Assembly (NCBI GenBank): GCA_910584545.1
Contig: CAJUBC010000034.1
Coordinates: 1 to 25,320 of the forward strand
Source of the DNA: an uncultured Muribaculaceae bacterium
Lineage (GTDB): Bacteria; Bacteroidota; Bacteroidia; Bacteroidales; Muribaculaceae
Reading direction: 5' to 3'
DNA length: 25,320 nt
Every line of letters begins with the position of its first letter. Position 1 is the first letter of the stretch. Below the pieces are notes generated by a model. That model worked only from the letters and a program-made list of their open reading frames with translations, had not been told where the DNA came from and searched no databases. The position numbers and the translations under genes are program-made. Positions 16,411-23,307 of the stretch are shown in pieces.

Positions 16411-16751
16411 TTCTTTCCTTTGATCAGTTTGTACACTTTCCGTCCCTGTCCGAAGAGGGTGGCGCCGACCATGGCGTAGTCGAGGATATTCATCCTGCTT
16501 AACAGCTTGCCGGCTACGTTGACCACCGACGACGCCTTGCCGATCCATCCCGATGAGTCGCTGTTTCTGTTGGAGACGGGATTGCGTAGATTATTGACTG
16601 AGTTCAATACTTTCGATTTGCAGAATTCCTTGCGGAGCGCAATCAGCGCCCGCTGGTAGCGGAGTTCATCCATCGAAAAACCTTTGAAATTCTCTTCCGG
16701 GGCGCTACCCGGCACATTCCCAACTGGGGAACCGGATGCTATCTCTTTCAT
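16407..16751 (-). CDS. Unknown small protein between holin-family gene and prmA
   Basis: A 114-residue protein I do not recognise. The first 26 residues are rich in Ser, Gly and Pro and look disordered. Residues 27-50 (MDELRYQRALIALRKEFCKSK) should be a charged helix. The C-terminal half has a mildly hydrophobic stretch (WIGKASSVVNVAGKLL...ILDYAMVGATLFGQG) ending in a basic tail (KVYKLIKGKK). No signal peptide is seen. The ATG lies six bases after the holin-family stop and the stop overlaps the prmA start by four bases, so it belongs to that operon. The position beside a membrane protein and the basic tail fit a membrane-associated partner, which is inference. Confidence 0.8.
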   Translation of the reverse strand: MKEIASGSPVGNVPGSAPEENFKGFSMDELRYQRALIALRKEFCKSKVLNSVNNLRNPVSNRNSDSSGWIGKASSVVNVAGKLLSRMNILDYAMVGATLFGQGRKVYKLIKGKK

Positions 16752-16757
16752 AACATG

Positions 16758-17117
16758 CTATTTTTGTGACGGGGTCTTGTCGAAGAATATTTTTGTTGTC
16801 ATTTTGGCGAGCGGATTGAGCAGCAGGGGCCTCCGCAGCAGGTAGATTGTCGCCACAAGCAGACACACGATGCCTGCCACAACGAGATACGCCAGTGCCG
16901 GACAGAGAATAGCCTTGAACAGCTCCACCAGACAGAAGGCGAGCATAATCAGCACCACCATCCCCAGAAGGAGGCAGATGAAGCCGATGATAAGCGTGGA
17001 GAGAAGCATCGTCATCTTCTCGGCCAAGGTGAGTTTGGCATATTCTATCTCAAGGCTCACCCATGTTTTCGACTGCTCGAATATGTTTCGGATTTCGTCT
17101 ACAATCTTTAGTCTCAT
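16758..17117 (-). CDS. Phage-holin-family / DUF1469-like small membrane protein
   Basis: A 119-residue inner-membrane protein. An N-terminal amphipathic part (MRLKIVDEIRNIFEQSKTWVSLEIEYAKLTLAEKM) is followed by two long hydrophobic segments, about 35-67 and 72-94, and a basic tail ending in KTPSQK. The layout matches the 'putative actinobacterial holin-X / phage holin superfamily III' group, which is widespread in bacterial chromosomes and is probably not a lysis protein here, because no endolysin or phage gene is nearby. It begins the run holin-unknown-prmA, about 100 bases downstream of the terminator that closes the YtxH pair. The role is unknown, perhaps envelope organisation or stress. 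Confidence 0.85.
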   Translation of the reverse strand: MRLKIVDEIRNIFEQSKTWVSLEIEYAKLTLAEKMTMLLSTLIIGFICLLLGMVVLIMLAFCLVELFKAILCPALAYLVVAGIVCLLVATIYLLRRPLLLNPLAKMTTKIFFDKTPSQK

Positions 17118-17168
17118 AGTTCAGTGGATGGTGTTATTTTACAGCCCCTACGTTAACATTTTTTATTG

Positions 17169-17218
17169 GAAGGGGTCTTTGTTACAACCCCCGTCAACGC
17201 CGTTGCGCGAAGGGGTCT
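17169..17218. repeat. Direct repeat GAAGGGGTCT, 40-base period, around a small palindrome
   Basis: GAAGGGGTCT occurs exactly at 17169-17178 and 17209-17218. Between the copies lies CAACGCCGTTG (17195-17205), a perfect dyad with one central base. The block lies 52-101 bases upstream of the holin-family start and could be a control region. No TAnnTTTG box is seen there. Confidence 0.6.
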
Positions 17219-17259
17219 AAAAAGCGGACTTTCTCCCGGATCGCCGGGGAAAGTCCGCT
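17219..17259 (-). terminator. Strong Rho-independent terminator after the YtxH pair
   Basis: On the minus strand AGCGGACTTTC (17259-17249) pairs exactly with GAAAGTCCGCT (17233-17223), with a further GC-rich inner stem and a run of five T (17223-17219). It lies 11 bases after the second YtxH stop. Confidence 0.9.
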
Positions 17260-17270
17260 GATATTATCTA

Positions 17271-17465
17271 TCACTCTTCCGAGCCGGCAAGTTCGGCTAC
17301 GAGAGCGTCTACCTCAGAGTCGCTCAGCTTGATGCCTTTTCTATTGAGGCAGCTCACTATTTTTGTCCTTACCTCCGCGCCCTTTTCGGGTGCAAACAGG
17401 AGGGCGGCTGCGCAGCCTGCGATCGCTCCGCCTATAAAGGCGGAAATGTATGTCAGCGCTTTCAT
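17271..17465 (-). CDS. YtxH-domain small protein, second copy
   Basis: A 64-residue protein with a single N-terminal membrane segment (MKALTYISAFIGGAIAGCAAALLFAPEKGAE), the YtxH signature 'GG.IAG...ALLFAPEKG', and a charged C-terminal helix (SDSEVDALVAELAGSEE). It is a paralog of the gene 12 bases upstream: both have AGxxxxLLxAPEKG, a 'KGI.L' turn and an acidic end. YtxH proteins are linked to envelope or general stress in Bacillus; the role in Bacteroidetes is not established. A strong terminator follows. Confidence 0.85.
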   Translation of the reverse strand: MKALTYISAFIGGAIAGCAAALLFAPEKGAEVRTKIVSCLNRKGIKLSDSEVDALVAELAGSEE

Positions 17466-17477
17466 CGTTCTGTCGGT

Positions 17478-17681
17478 TTAGATATGTTTTTCTACCTGGT
17501 CCTCGATCTCGTCAACGAGCTCCTCGAGCTTGTCTTTTTTCAGCGTGATGCCTTTCTCCTTGAGAAGTTTCGCGATCTTGTCGCGGGTATCCTCCCCTTT
17601 TTCAGGAGCTACGAGAAGTCCGATTGCCGCACCGGCGATTGCGCCGCCGAGAACGGAAAGAATTACATGCAATGGTTTCAT
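17478..17681 (-). CDS. YtxH-domain small protein, first copy
   Basis: A 67-residue protein with an N-terminal membrane segment and YtxH signature (MKPLHVILSVLGGAIAGAAIGLLVAPEKGED), then a strongly charged helix (LKEKGITLKKDKLEELVDEIEDQVEKHI), probably facing the cytoplasm and able to form a coiled coil. It is the first gene of a two-gene unit. The ATG is the only in-frame start that keeps the signature at the N-terminus. Confidence 0.87.
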   Translation of the reverse strand: MKPLHVILSVLGGAIAGAAIGLLVAPEKGEDTRDKIAKLLKEKGITLKKDKLEELVDEIEDQVEKHI

Positions 17682-17790
17682 AAGTCTGTTTATTTAGGTT
17701 TAAAAAGTTTTTGAGTTTTTATGTATGCCCTTCCTGGGGCTTGGCGACGTTCTGTATCGGCGCCTTTATCTTACTTAACAATTAAAATGC

Positions 17791-17824
17791 CAAAAAGTAT
17801 GCGAACTGTTAATTTTTTTCCAAA
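17791..17824 (-). promoter_or_regulatory. Possible promoter of the YtxH pair
   Basis: On the minus strand TTTG (17824-17821), a 21-base spacer and TACTTTTTG (17799-17791) resemble the Bacteroidetes promoter, but the -7 box has one base too many. The leader to ATG 17681 would be about 105 bases. The rest of 17682-17905 is AT-rich and holds nothing else I recognise. Confidence 0.4.
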
Positions 17825-17905
17825 TGAATGTCAGTGCGGCTTCGCTCCTCCAAATTTTAATCCGATTGCAACGTCCAAAAGGAGAACTTCTGTTAATGTT
17901 AAATT

Positions 17906-18859
17906 TCAATCCTCAAAGGAAAATAAAGAAGGCTGATTAAACTTAGCGACTGAAGCTGATAGAGGACGTTTTCCTATGTAATCTTTGATGGCTGTCGCCA
18001 CAAACTTTCCTAAGTTCACTGGAACAGCATTACCTATCATCTGTTCTATTTCACTTTTTGAACCTATGAAATGGTATGATTCAGGGAATGTCTGAATCAT
18101 GCTCCGTTCTTTTGTTGTCAGCGGCCTTATGTGTTCGAGACTGTCTACCGGGTCATTGGCGTGGATGGGATAACCGGCAGGTATGGGTCTATTTACACCT
18201 CTAATTGTAGGACTTGGTTCGTTTACACTGAAAACCCCCCTTCTGGCGTAGCTCCTTGGGTGTCTATAGTAATACTCTATATCTATTTTATCACCAAAAT
18301 AGTCCTTTACGGTCATTTCCTTCTTGGCTAAATTTTGAAGGATATAGGGAAGTATAAAATCATCCTCAGCCCCTAACTTACCTATTAAGAAGAATCTTTT
18401 TCTTTTCTGCGGGACACCGCACAAAGCTGCATTTAGGACTATTTGAGTAAGTCCATATCCTGCCGCTTTGAATATTTCCTTCGCACCTATTAATTTATTA
18501 GTCTTAATAATGGTGGCTACATTTTCCATTACGAACCATTCAGGGCGTATCTTGGAAATGATTTCTGCATAACATAGGGTTAAATTGCCTCTGCCGTTAT
18601 CTTCATTTCTTAATCCGGCGCTGCTGAAATCCTGACAAGGAGGACCACCTATTATCATATTAGGTCCGTATGCAGAAATATGGTTGCTCGCTTCCTCAAC
18701 GTTGGCGAGATCTACCTGATTTATCGGATGCTTAAAGTTTTCCTTATATACATTTATAGCCGCTGTCCAGTTATCATAGCCAGCCACTACATCAAAGCCG
18801 GCTGTCTCAAAGCCTAAGCTGAGACCGCCACAGCCACAAAATAAATCCACTACATTCAT
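17906..18859 (-). CDS. DNA (cytosine-5)-methyltransferase of a type II restriction-modification system
   Basis: A 317-residue C5-cytosine methylase that protects host DNA from the neighbouring nuclease. Conserved motifs appear in the standard order: I DLFCGCGG at 5-12, IV GGPPCQDFSS with catalytic C75, VI ENV at 112-114, VIII QKRKR at 151-155, and X GNAVPVNLGK at 276-285. The target-recognition region, about 156-205, is short. The sequence is visibly richer in A/T than umuC or prmA, which suggests transfer. The ATG is three bases after the nuclease stop, and the pair shares one promoter. Target specificity cannot be read directly; the partner hints at GRCGYC. Confidence 0.95.
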   Translation of the reverse strand: MNVVDLFCGCGGLSLGFETAGFDVVAGYDNWTAAINVYKENFKHPINQVDLANVEEASNHISAYGPNMIIGGPPCQDFSSAGLRNEDNGRGNLTLCYAEIISKIRPEWFVMENVATIIKTNKLIGAKEIFKAAGYGLTQIVLNAALCGVPQKRKRFFLIGKLGAEDDFILPYILQNLAKKEMTVKDYFGDKIDIEYYYRHPRSYARRGVFSVNEPSPTIRGVNRPIPAGYPIHANDPVDSLEHIRPLTTKERSMIQTFPESYHFIGSKSEIEQMIGNAVPVNLGKFVATAIKDYIGKRPLSASVAKFNQPSLFSFED

Positions 18860-18862
18860 ATT

Positions 18863-19942
18863 TCAAAAAAGATCAGGGCTGTTTACCAATACTGCGTCAA
18901 ATCTTCTTTCAGGGCTTAGAAGATTCTGACCACCGCCTAATATGATATTCTTTATTTCGTACTTGGAAACCCTAGGGTGTTCAAGTTCTGCACACTGTAG
19001 AAATTCATACGTTTGAGTTCCGCTAAGGGCATAGGCTTTATCATTAGCAATATTGTATGAATGAAGCCTAACTATTCTTCTATAGTCAAATTGACCATAT
19101 ACGCCGGTATATTCTAAAAGCATCAGATAAATCCAAATAATAGTTCTCATTGGTCTGGTGATTTTCTTATTACTTGAGCTATCACTTCTATTGCACATCT
19201 GAATGACGGCAAGATTAGACCATACAAACACATCGAGGCAATCTTCAGCTAAGATAGATTTACCTCCTTTGGTTTTCCAAATCGGCTGAACAATCAGGGG
19301 TGTTTGCTTTTGCTGTAAGTATGTGCTGATACTCAATACTGACTGAAGAATCTTATCGTAGTGAGGAAGGACTTCCTCAGGTTCTTCCCAGTGATTGATT
19401 CTTGGCACTGTATTTAGCATAGACCTTAATTTTTCCTTTTCCTCAATAGTCTTAAAACTATTGCAGATACTGCAGGCTATGAAGTTAATTGTTGGAGGCC
19501 TAACTACAATTTCACAGCTATATTTATCTTCTGTAAGATTTTTGGTAGTACTATCAGGCAGTGCAGTCAGTTTAATTTCTAATCCTATCAAAGGTGTATC
19601 ATTAGCAGTTGCAGTGTCCAACATCACCAAATCTATCTTTTCTCTTTCTCCCGTGTAAAACTTGTCATAGGCTGGGAAACTTGCTTCAAAATTATAAAAA
19701 GCATTTTTTGCCAATGGGTCTATCCTATATAATTCCGTACCACTGATATGACTGTGGATTACATTATTATCTTTGTCAGTGCATAGATACACAGGGTTAA
19801 TACCCTTATAACTCATATATGCTATAAGAGAAGCAGGGAAGGAGCTGTTAAACTGATTTTTACCCCAATAGTATTCCTGACTGTAATCCCTGCTGGAATT
19901 ATTATGATTTTGGGCAAATAATCCAGGCTTTAGCTGTTTCAT
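18863..19942 (-). CDS. Type II restriction endonuclease, probably HindVP-like
   Basis: A 359-residue protein directly upstream of the C5 methylase gene, three bases apart, which marks it as the cognate nuclease. The N-terminal part (GLFAQNHNNSSRDYSQEYYWGKNQFNSSFPASL) resembles my memory of the HindVP family, whose members cut GRCGYC. A PD-(D/E)xK-type core is visible as D104...E122-I-K124 ('KIDLVMLDT...LIGLEIKL'). Two cysteines at 'ACSICNSF' and 'WSNLAVIQMC' are not an obvious zinc site. The gene is AT-rich and opens the cassette. No controller (C) protein gene is present. The nuclease call rests on context plus the core motif; the family assignment is moderate. Confidence 0.78.
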   Translation of the reverse strand: MKQLKPGLFAQNHNNSSRDYSQEYYWGKNQFNSSFPASLIAYMSYKGINPVYLCTDKDNNVIHSHISGTELYRIDPLAKNAFYNFEASFPAYDKFYTGEREKIDLVMLDTATANDTPLIGLEIKLTALPDSTTKNLTEDKYSCEIVVRPPTINFIACSICNSFKTIEEKEKLRSMLNTVPRINHWEEPEEVLPHYDKILQSVLSISTYLQQKQTPLIVQPIWKTKGGKSILAEDCLDVFVWSNLAVIQMCNRSDSSSNKKITRPMRTIIWIYLMLLEYTGVYGQFDYRRIVRLHSYNIANDKAYALSGTQTYEFLQCAELEHPRVSKYEIKNIILGGGQNLLSPERRFDAVLVNSPDLF

Positions 19943-19968
19943 ATCGATAAGGAATGTACATTACGCTG

Positions 19969-19998
19969 CAAAGTTAATAAAAATAAGTATAATCCAAA
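19969..19998 (-). promoter_or_regulatory. Promoter of the restriction-modification cassette
   Basis: On the minus strand TAACTTTG (19976-19969) is an exact -7 box and TTTG (19998-19995) an exact -33 box, with an 18-base spacer that is slightly short. The leader to ATG 19942 is about 20 bases. Confidence 0.65.
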
Positions 19999-20019
19999 TG
20001 TGTTTCAACGACTTTCTTC

Positions 20020-20047
20020 CGTGAGTATCTTATCGTGAGTATCTTAT
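20020..20047. repeat. Perfect tandem 14-base repeat CGTGAGTATCTTAT
   Basis: Two identical, adjoining copies lie at 20020-20033 and 20034-20047, between the umuC stop (20059) and the promoter of the restriction cassette. They may be an upstream control element, a slippage duplication, or the edge of the inserted cassette. Confidence 0.8.
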
Positions 20048-20058
20048 AATGTGCTTTT

Positions 20059-21324
20059 TCAGAACGAGGCGCCTCCGTCGGGGAGAGGGGCTCCGAACGA
20101 GGAGGAGTAGCCGTCGTTGTGGCCGAGATGCCCGATGGTGAGCTGAGAGGCGAGTTTCACCACGTGCGGGCCTACCCCCGGGTTCAACGTGTCGATGGCT
20201 TTCATAAGCCGGAGAGATTTCTTGCGATCCTCTATATGCTCCAGGTCGTCGAACAGTCCCGGTTCGCCACAACGTGCCGCCGCGATGTCCGACAGTATCA
20301 CGCCGGCCCGTTTGTAGTGCGCTCCCGGCCTGAAGATTTTGGAAAGGATGGCGATGGCGGCGTTGGCGATGGTCGGTTCGTCGGACACTCTTTCCTCGAA
20401 GTCCATGCTTCCGGCCGGTGCCTCGTAACCTTTCTCGGTGTGGAACCTGTTGCCGCGCAGGAACACGGTAATCCTGCCGCATTCTCCTCCCTGGGCGCGC
20501 AACCGCTTCGATACATGTGCGCAGTAGATCGCTATCCTCGCGCGGATGTAGTCGAAATCGTCTATATCGATAGGGAAGGTACGCGACTCGCTGATGGATT
20601 CCTGAAGTTCCCGCTGCTTGAAGTCCAACTCTATGCAGTTCTCACCATGAATCTCCCTCCACGACTTCTCGCCGTTTACTCCCAATCTTGACCTGACCCA
20701 CATCTTGGGGCGCGCGGCGAAGTCTCCCACCGTGAACACTCCGAGAGAGTAGAGCCGTTTGGTGAGCCTACGACCGATCCCCCATAGATCGCCTATCGGC
20801 ATTGTGGAGAGCAACCGGTCGATCTCCTGCCGGTCGGAAAGCACCACCACCCGTGTGTCGCGCTTCTTTCCGGTCTCGGTGGCTATCTTGCATAATGTCT
20901 TGGTGCCTGCGAATCCTACCGTGACAGGTATTCCCTCTTTTTCGCGGCATTCTCTCACTATCTCGGCCCCGATGTCGGGCAACGCGGAGTCCGGAATACC
21001 GCTCATGTCGAGAAACGCCTCGTCCACCGAATAGTCGATGGTGGATGGAGCGAAGTGCCTCAGGATCTCATGGATCCGCAGACTTATTTCGCGGTAAAGG
21101 AGATGATTGCCTGAAAGGGCAATCAATTGCCCGCTTTCGATAAGGTCGCGCAACTGGAAGGCGGGTTGTCCCATCTTCACTCCGAGTCGTTTGGCTTCGT
21201 TGCTGCGCGCAATGGCACATCCGTCATTGTTGCTGAGCACCACTACCGGTCTCCCTTCGAGAGAAGGGTCGAGAGTGCGCTCGCAGCTTACGAAAAAGTT
21301 ATTACAATCGGCAAGACCAATCAT
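20059..21324 (-). CDS. umuC: Y-family translesion DNA polymerase (UmuC-like)
   Basis: Error-prone polymerase of the UmuC/Pol V group that copies past DNA lesions. The 421-residue length equals that of E. coli UmuC (422). The palm motif 'LADCNNFFVSCERTL' gives metal ligand D6, and 'YSVDEAFLD' gives D101 and E102. 'SNNDGCAIARSNEAKRLGVKMGQP' (31-54) is the UmuC-type finger. 'LWGIGRRLTKRLYSLGVFTVGDFA' near 190 is the helix-hairpin-helix thumb, followed by the little-finger domain and UmuC C-terminal segment. No umuD lies next to it, unlike the usual umuDC pair. The ATG is 36 bases after the recQ stop, so it is probably the third gene of recJ-recQ-umuC. No LexA-type operator was recognised. Confidence 0.93.
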   Translation of the reverse strand: MIGLADCNNFFVSCERTLDPSLEGRPVVVLSNNDGCAIARSNEAKRLGVKMGQPAFQLRDLIESGQLIALSGNHLLYREISLRIHEILRHFAPSTIDYSVDEAFLDMSGIPDSALPDIGAEIVRECREKEGIPVTVGFAGTKTLCKIATETGKKRDTRVVVLSDRQEIDRLLSTMPIGDLWGIGRRLTKRLYSLGVFTVGDFAARPKMWVRSRLGVNGEKSWREIHGENCIELDFKQRELQESISESRTFPIDIDDFDYIRARIAIYCAHVSKRLRAQGGECGRITVFLRGNRFHTEKGYEAPAGSMDFEERVSDEPTIANAAIAILSKIFRPGAHYKRAGVILSDIAAARCGEPGLFDDLEHIEDRKKSLRLMKAIDTLNPGVGPHVVKLASQLTIGHLGHNDGYSSSFGAPLPDGGASF

Positions 21325-21360
21325 TTTGTATCAGCATTAGTTTAGTTAGTTAAGGTATAG

Positions 21361-23307
21361 TCAGTTCAATATGTATGCCCCTTTTTCGAGGCGGGCGAAT
21401 CCCTCGTCGCACAGATGGGAGAGACAGAGAGCAAGGTCGGCCCCCTCGGCCTCCAGTCCGTGCTCGATGATCCTGAAATCGGCACCCCGGGGTCGGCTCC
21501 GCAGAAATTCCAGCGTCCGTTCCATGAGCGAGGCCAGCTCATCGTTTCGTTTCTTTATCCCTGCGAGTCCGTGGTACTGTTTCCTCTTTTTCCGCTCGCG
21601 GCATACATCGCAGCGTCCGCATCCGCATTCTTTCTTTTCTCCGAAATATGCCAGCATACGGTTTTCACGGCATTCCCCTGCATTGAAGGCGTAGTCTACC
21701 ATCGCCTCCACTCGGCGCTTCATTATGTCGCGCCGTTTTTCATATATATCCTTCCCTATGGTCACGTAGCGCGGTTCCTCGCGCGCGGTCGGGAAATATA
21801 TGTATGGAGTGCGGCTGCGCGGGATGTAGCTTATCAGTTTCGCTCTGTTCAGTTCGAGCAGAGAGTCGTAGATCTGTTGCTCTCCAAGCATGGTGGCTGA
21901 GGAAAGCTCTGTCTCGCTTATGGTGATGTAGTCGGCAAATATTCCCGGATAGCGGCGCAGCATGCTGCGGAGCGTGGACTCTGCTTCAGCCGACAGGCCG
22001 CTTGCGTTGTAGAGTTCTTCCCGCGTCACAGTAATCATCACTCTGGATCGCCGGTCGGATTCCTCGGCGAAATCGATGTAGCCGGCCTGTCCCAACAGAT
22101 GCAGTGCGGCGAGGCATTGTCTCGGCTGGTAATGGAACGTGAGACAGAATTTCTCGAAATCGAAGTCGCGTATTGTATCGTAGCCCTCATCTATGGAGAT
22201 GTGCAGGAAATTGCATACCCGCTCATATACCTTCTTTATATATTCCCTGTCGGGGAATGTCTCCGTGACGCGGCGGCGGAGGGTGGCGCGGTCGGCGTCG
22301 GCGGTGAGTAGGACGGCGTAGGATGTGAGCCCGTCGCGTCCCGCGCGTCCCGCTTCCTGGTAATATTCCTCGAGCGATGGGGGGAGGTCGTAGTGTATCA
22401 CCACTCGTACGTCAGGTTTGTCGATACCCATACCGAAGGCGTTGGTGGCCACCATCACGCGGGTCTGTCCCGCTATCCAGCTGTTCTGCCGTTCCTCTTT
22501 ATGCTCTGCGGTGAGGCCGGCGTGATATGCGGCCGCCGGTATTCCGGCGGAGTTGAGATAGTCGGCGATGTCGACTGTCCGTTTGCGGCTCCTGACGTAG
22601 ACGATGGAGCTGCCTGAGGTGCGGCTGAGGATGTGGAATACGTCGTGGATCTTAGTGTCTGACGCCCGCACTATGTAGTTGAGGTTGGTGCGAGAGAAAC
22701 TCATGCTCCATCTGTCCGGATCCTTCATCCGGAGCTGCGAGCAGATGTCGTCGGCCACCTCAGGGGTGGCTGTGGCGGTGAGGGCGAGGAGGGGAGTGCC
22801 GGGCAGCGCGTCGCGCAACCGGCCTATGTTCAGATAGGAGGGCCGGAAATCATATCCCCATTGCGAGATGCAGTGCGCCTCGTCGACCACTATGAGGTTC
22901 ACCTTGATGCGCCGGAGGTCGTCGAGGAATGTCTGGTTTCTCAGCCGTTCGGGCGACACGTAGAGGAACCGTGCGTTGCCGTTCACGAGGTGCTCGCGGG
23001 CCAGGTTTCTTTCACGCAGCGTCATGCCGGAATGGAGGCAGACCGCCTTGATGCGGTGCCGGCGCAGGTTGTCCACCTGGTCTTTCATCAGCGATATGAG
23101 AGGCGTCACCACGATGGTTACGCCTCCGAGTATCAAGCCGGGTACCTGGAATGTGATTGATTTGCCGCCTCCGGTAGGCATTAATCCTAAGGTGTCACGG
23201 CCGTCAAGGACCGAGTCCACGATCTCGCGCTGGAGCGGACGGAACGAGTCGTAGCCCCAGTGATGCCGCAGCACGGCGAGTGGAAGATCGGTGGTCGCTG
23301 GTTTCAA
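21361..23307 (-). CDS. recQ: ATP-dependent DNA helicase, RecQ family
   Basis: 3'-to-5' superfamily 2 helicase for recombination repair and fork processing. The 648-residue chain has motif 0 'FRPLQREIV' (22-30), Walker A MPTGGGKS (43-50), DEAH at 142-145 within 'VVDEAHCISQWGYDFR', 'ALTATAT', and 'QEAGRAGRDG' (motif VI). The zinc cluster (C546, C561, C563, C566, C569) lies much later than in E. coli RecQ (about 380-403). An extra region of some 150 residues, winged-helix-like, therefore sits between the helicase core and the zinc site, as I recall for a second RecQ type in Bacteroidetes. A canonical HRDC is not evident; the last 60 residues look like a small helical or winged domain. The start overlaps the recJ stop by four bases (ATGA), so the two are coupled. 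Confidence 0.95.
   Translation of the reverse strand: MKPATTDLPLAVLRHHWGYDSFRPLQREIVDSVLDGRDTLGLMPTGGGKSITFQVPGLILGGVTIVVTPLISLMKDQVDNLRRHRIKAVCLHSGMTLRERNLAREHLVNGNARFLYVSPERLRNQTFLDDLRRIKVNLIVVDEAHCISQWGYDFRPSYLNIGRLRDALPGTPLLALTATATPEVADDICSQLRMKDPDRWSMSFSRTNLNYIVRASDTKIHDVFHILSRTSGSSIVYVRSRKRTVDIADYLNSAGIPAAAYHAGLTAEHKEERQNSWIAGQTRVMVATNAFGMGIDKPDVRVVIHYDLPPSLEEYYQEAGRAGRDGLTSYAVLLTADADRATLRRRVTETFPDREYIKKVYERVCNFLHISIDEGYDTIRDFDFEKFCLTFHYQPRQCLAALHLLGQAGYIDFAEESDRRSRVMITVTREELYNASGLSAEAESTLRSMLRRYPGIFADYITISETELSSATMLGEQQIYDSLLELNRAKLISYIPRSRTPYIYFPTAREEPRYVTIGKDIYEKRRDIMKRRVEAMVDYAFNAGECRENRMLAYFGEKKECGCGRCDVCRERKKRKQYHGLAGIKKRNDELASLMERTLEFLRSRPRGADFRIIEHGLEAEGADLALCLSHLCDEGFARLEKGAYILN

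Noticed and set aside
16411..16548. Longer prmA start at 16548
   Set aside because: The added 46 residues are basic and unlike PrmA, and they overlap the coupled upstream gene. ATG 16410 gives the family length.
16758..17117. Holin-like gene as a prophage remnant
   Set aside because: No endolysin, tail, capsid or integrase gene is present, and the holin-X-like family is common in ordinary chromosomes.
17721..17936. 71-codon plus-strand frame between YtxH and the methylase
   Set aside because: No recognisable product; it overlaps the methylase end and a likely promoter for the YtxH pair.
20030..20482. 150-codon minus-strand frame over the umuC 3' end
   Set aside because: It is an alternative frame of umuC, Arg-rich as expected for an out-of-frame reading.
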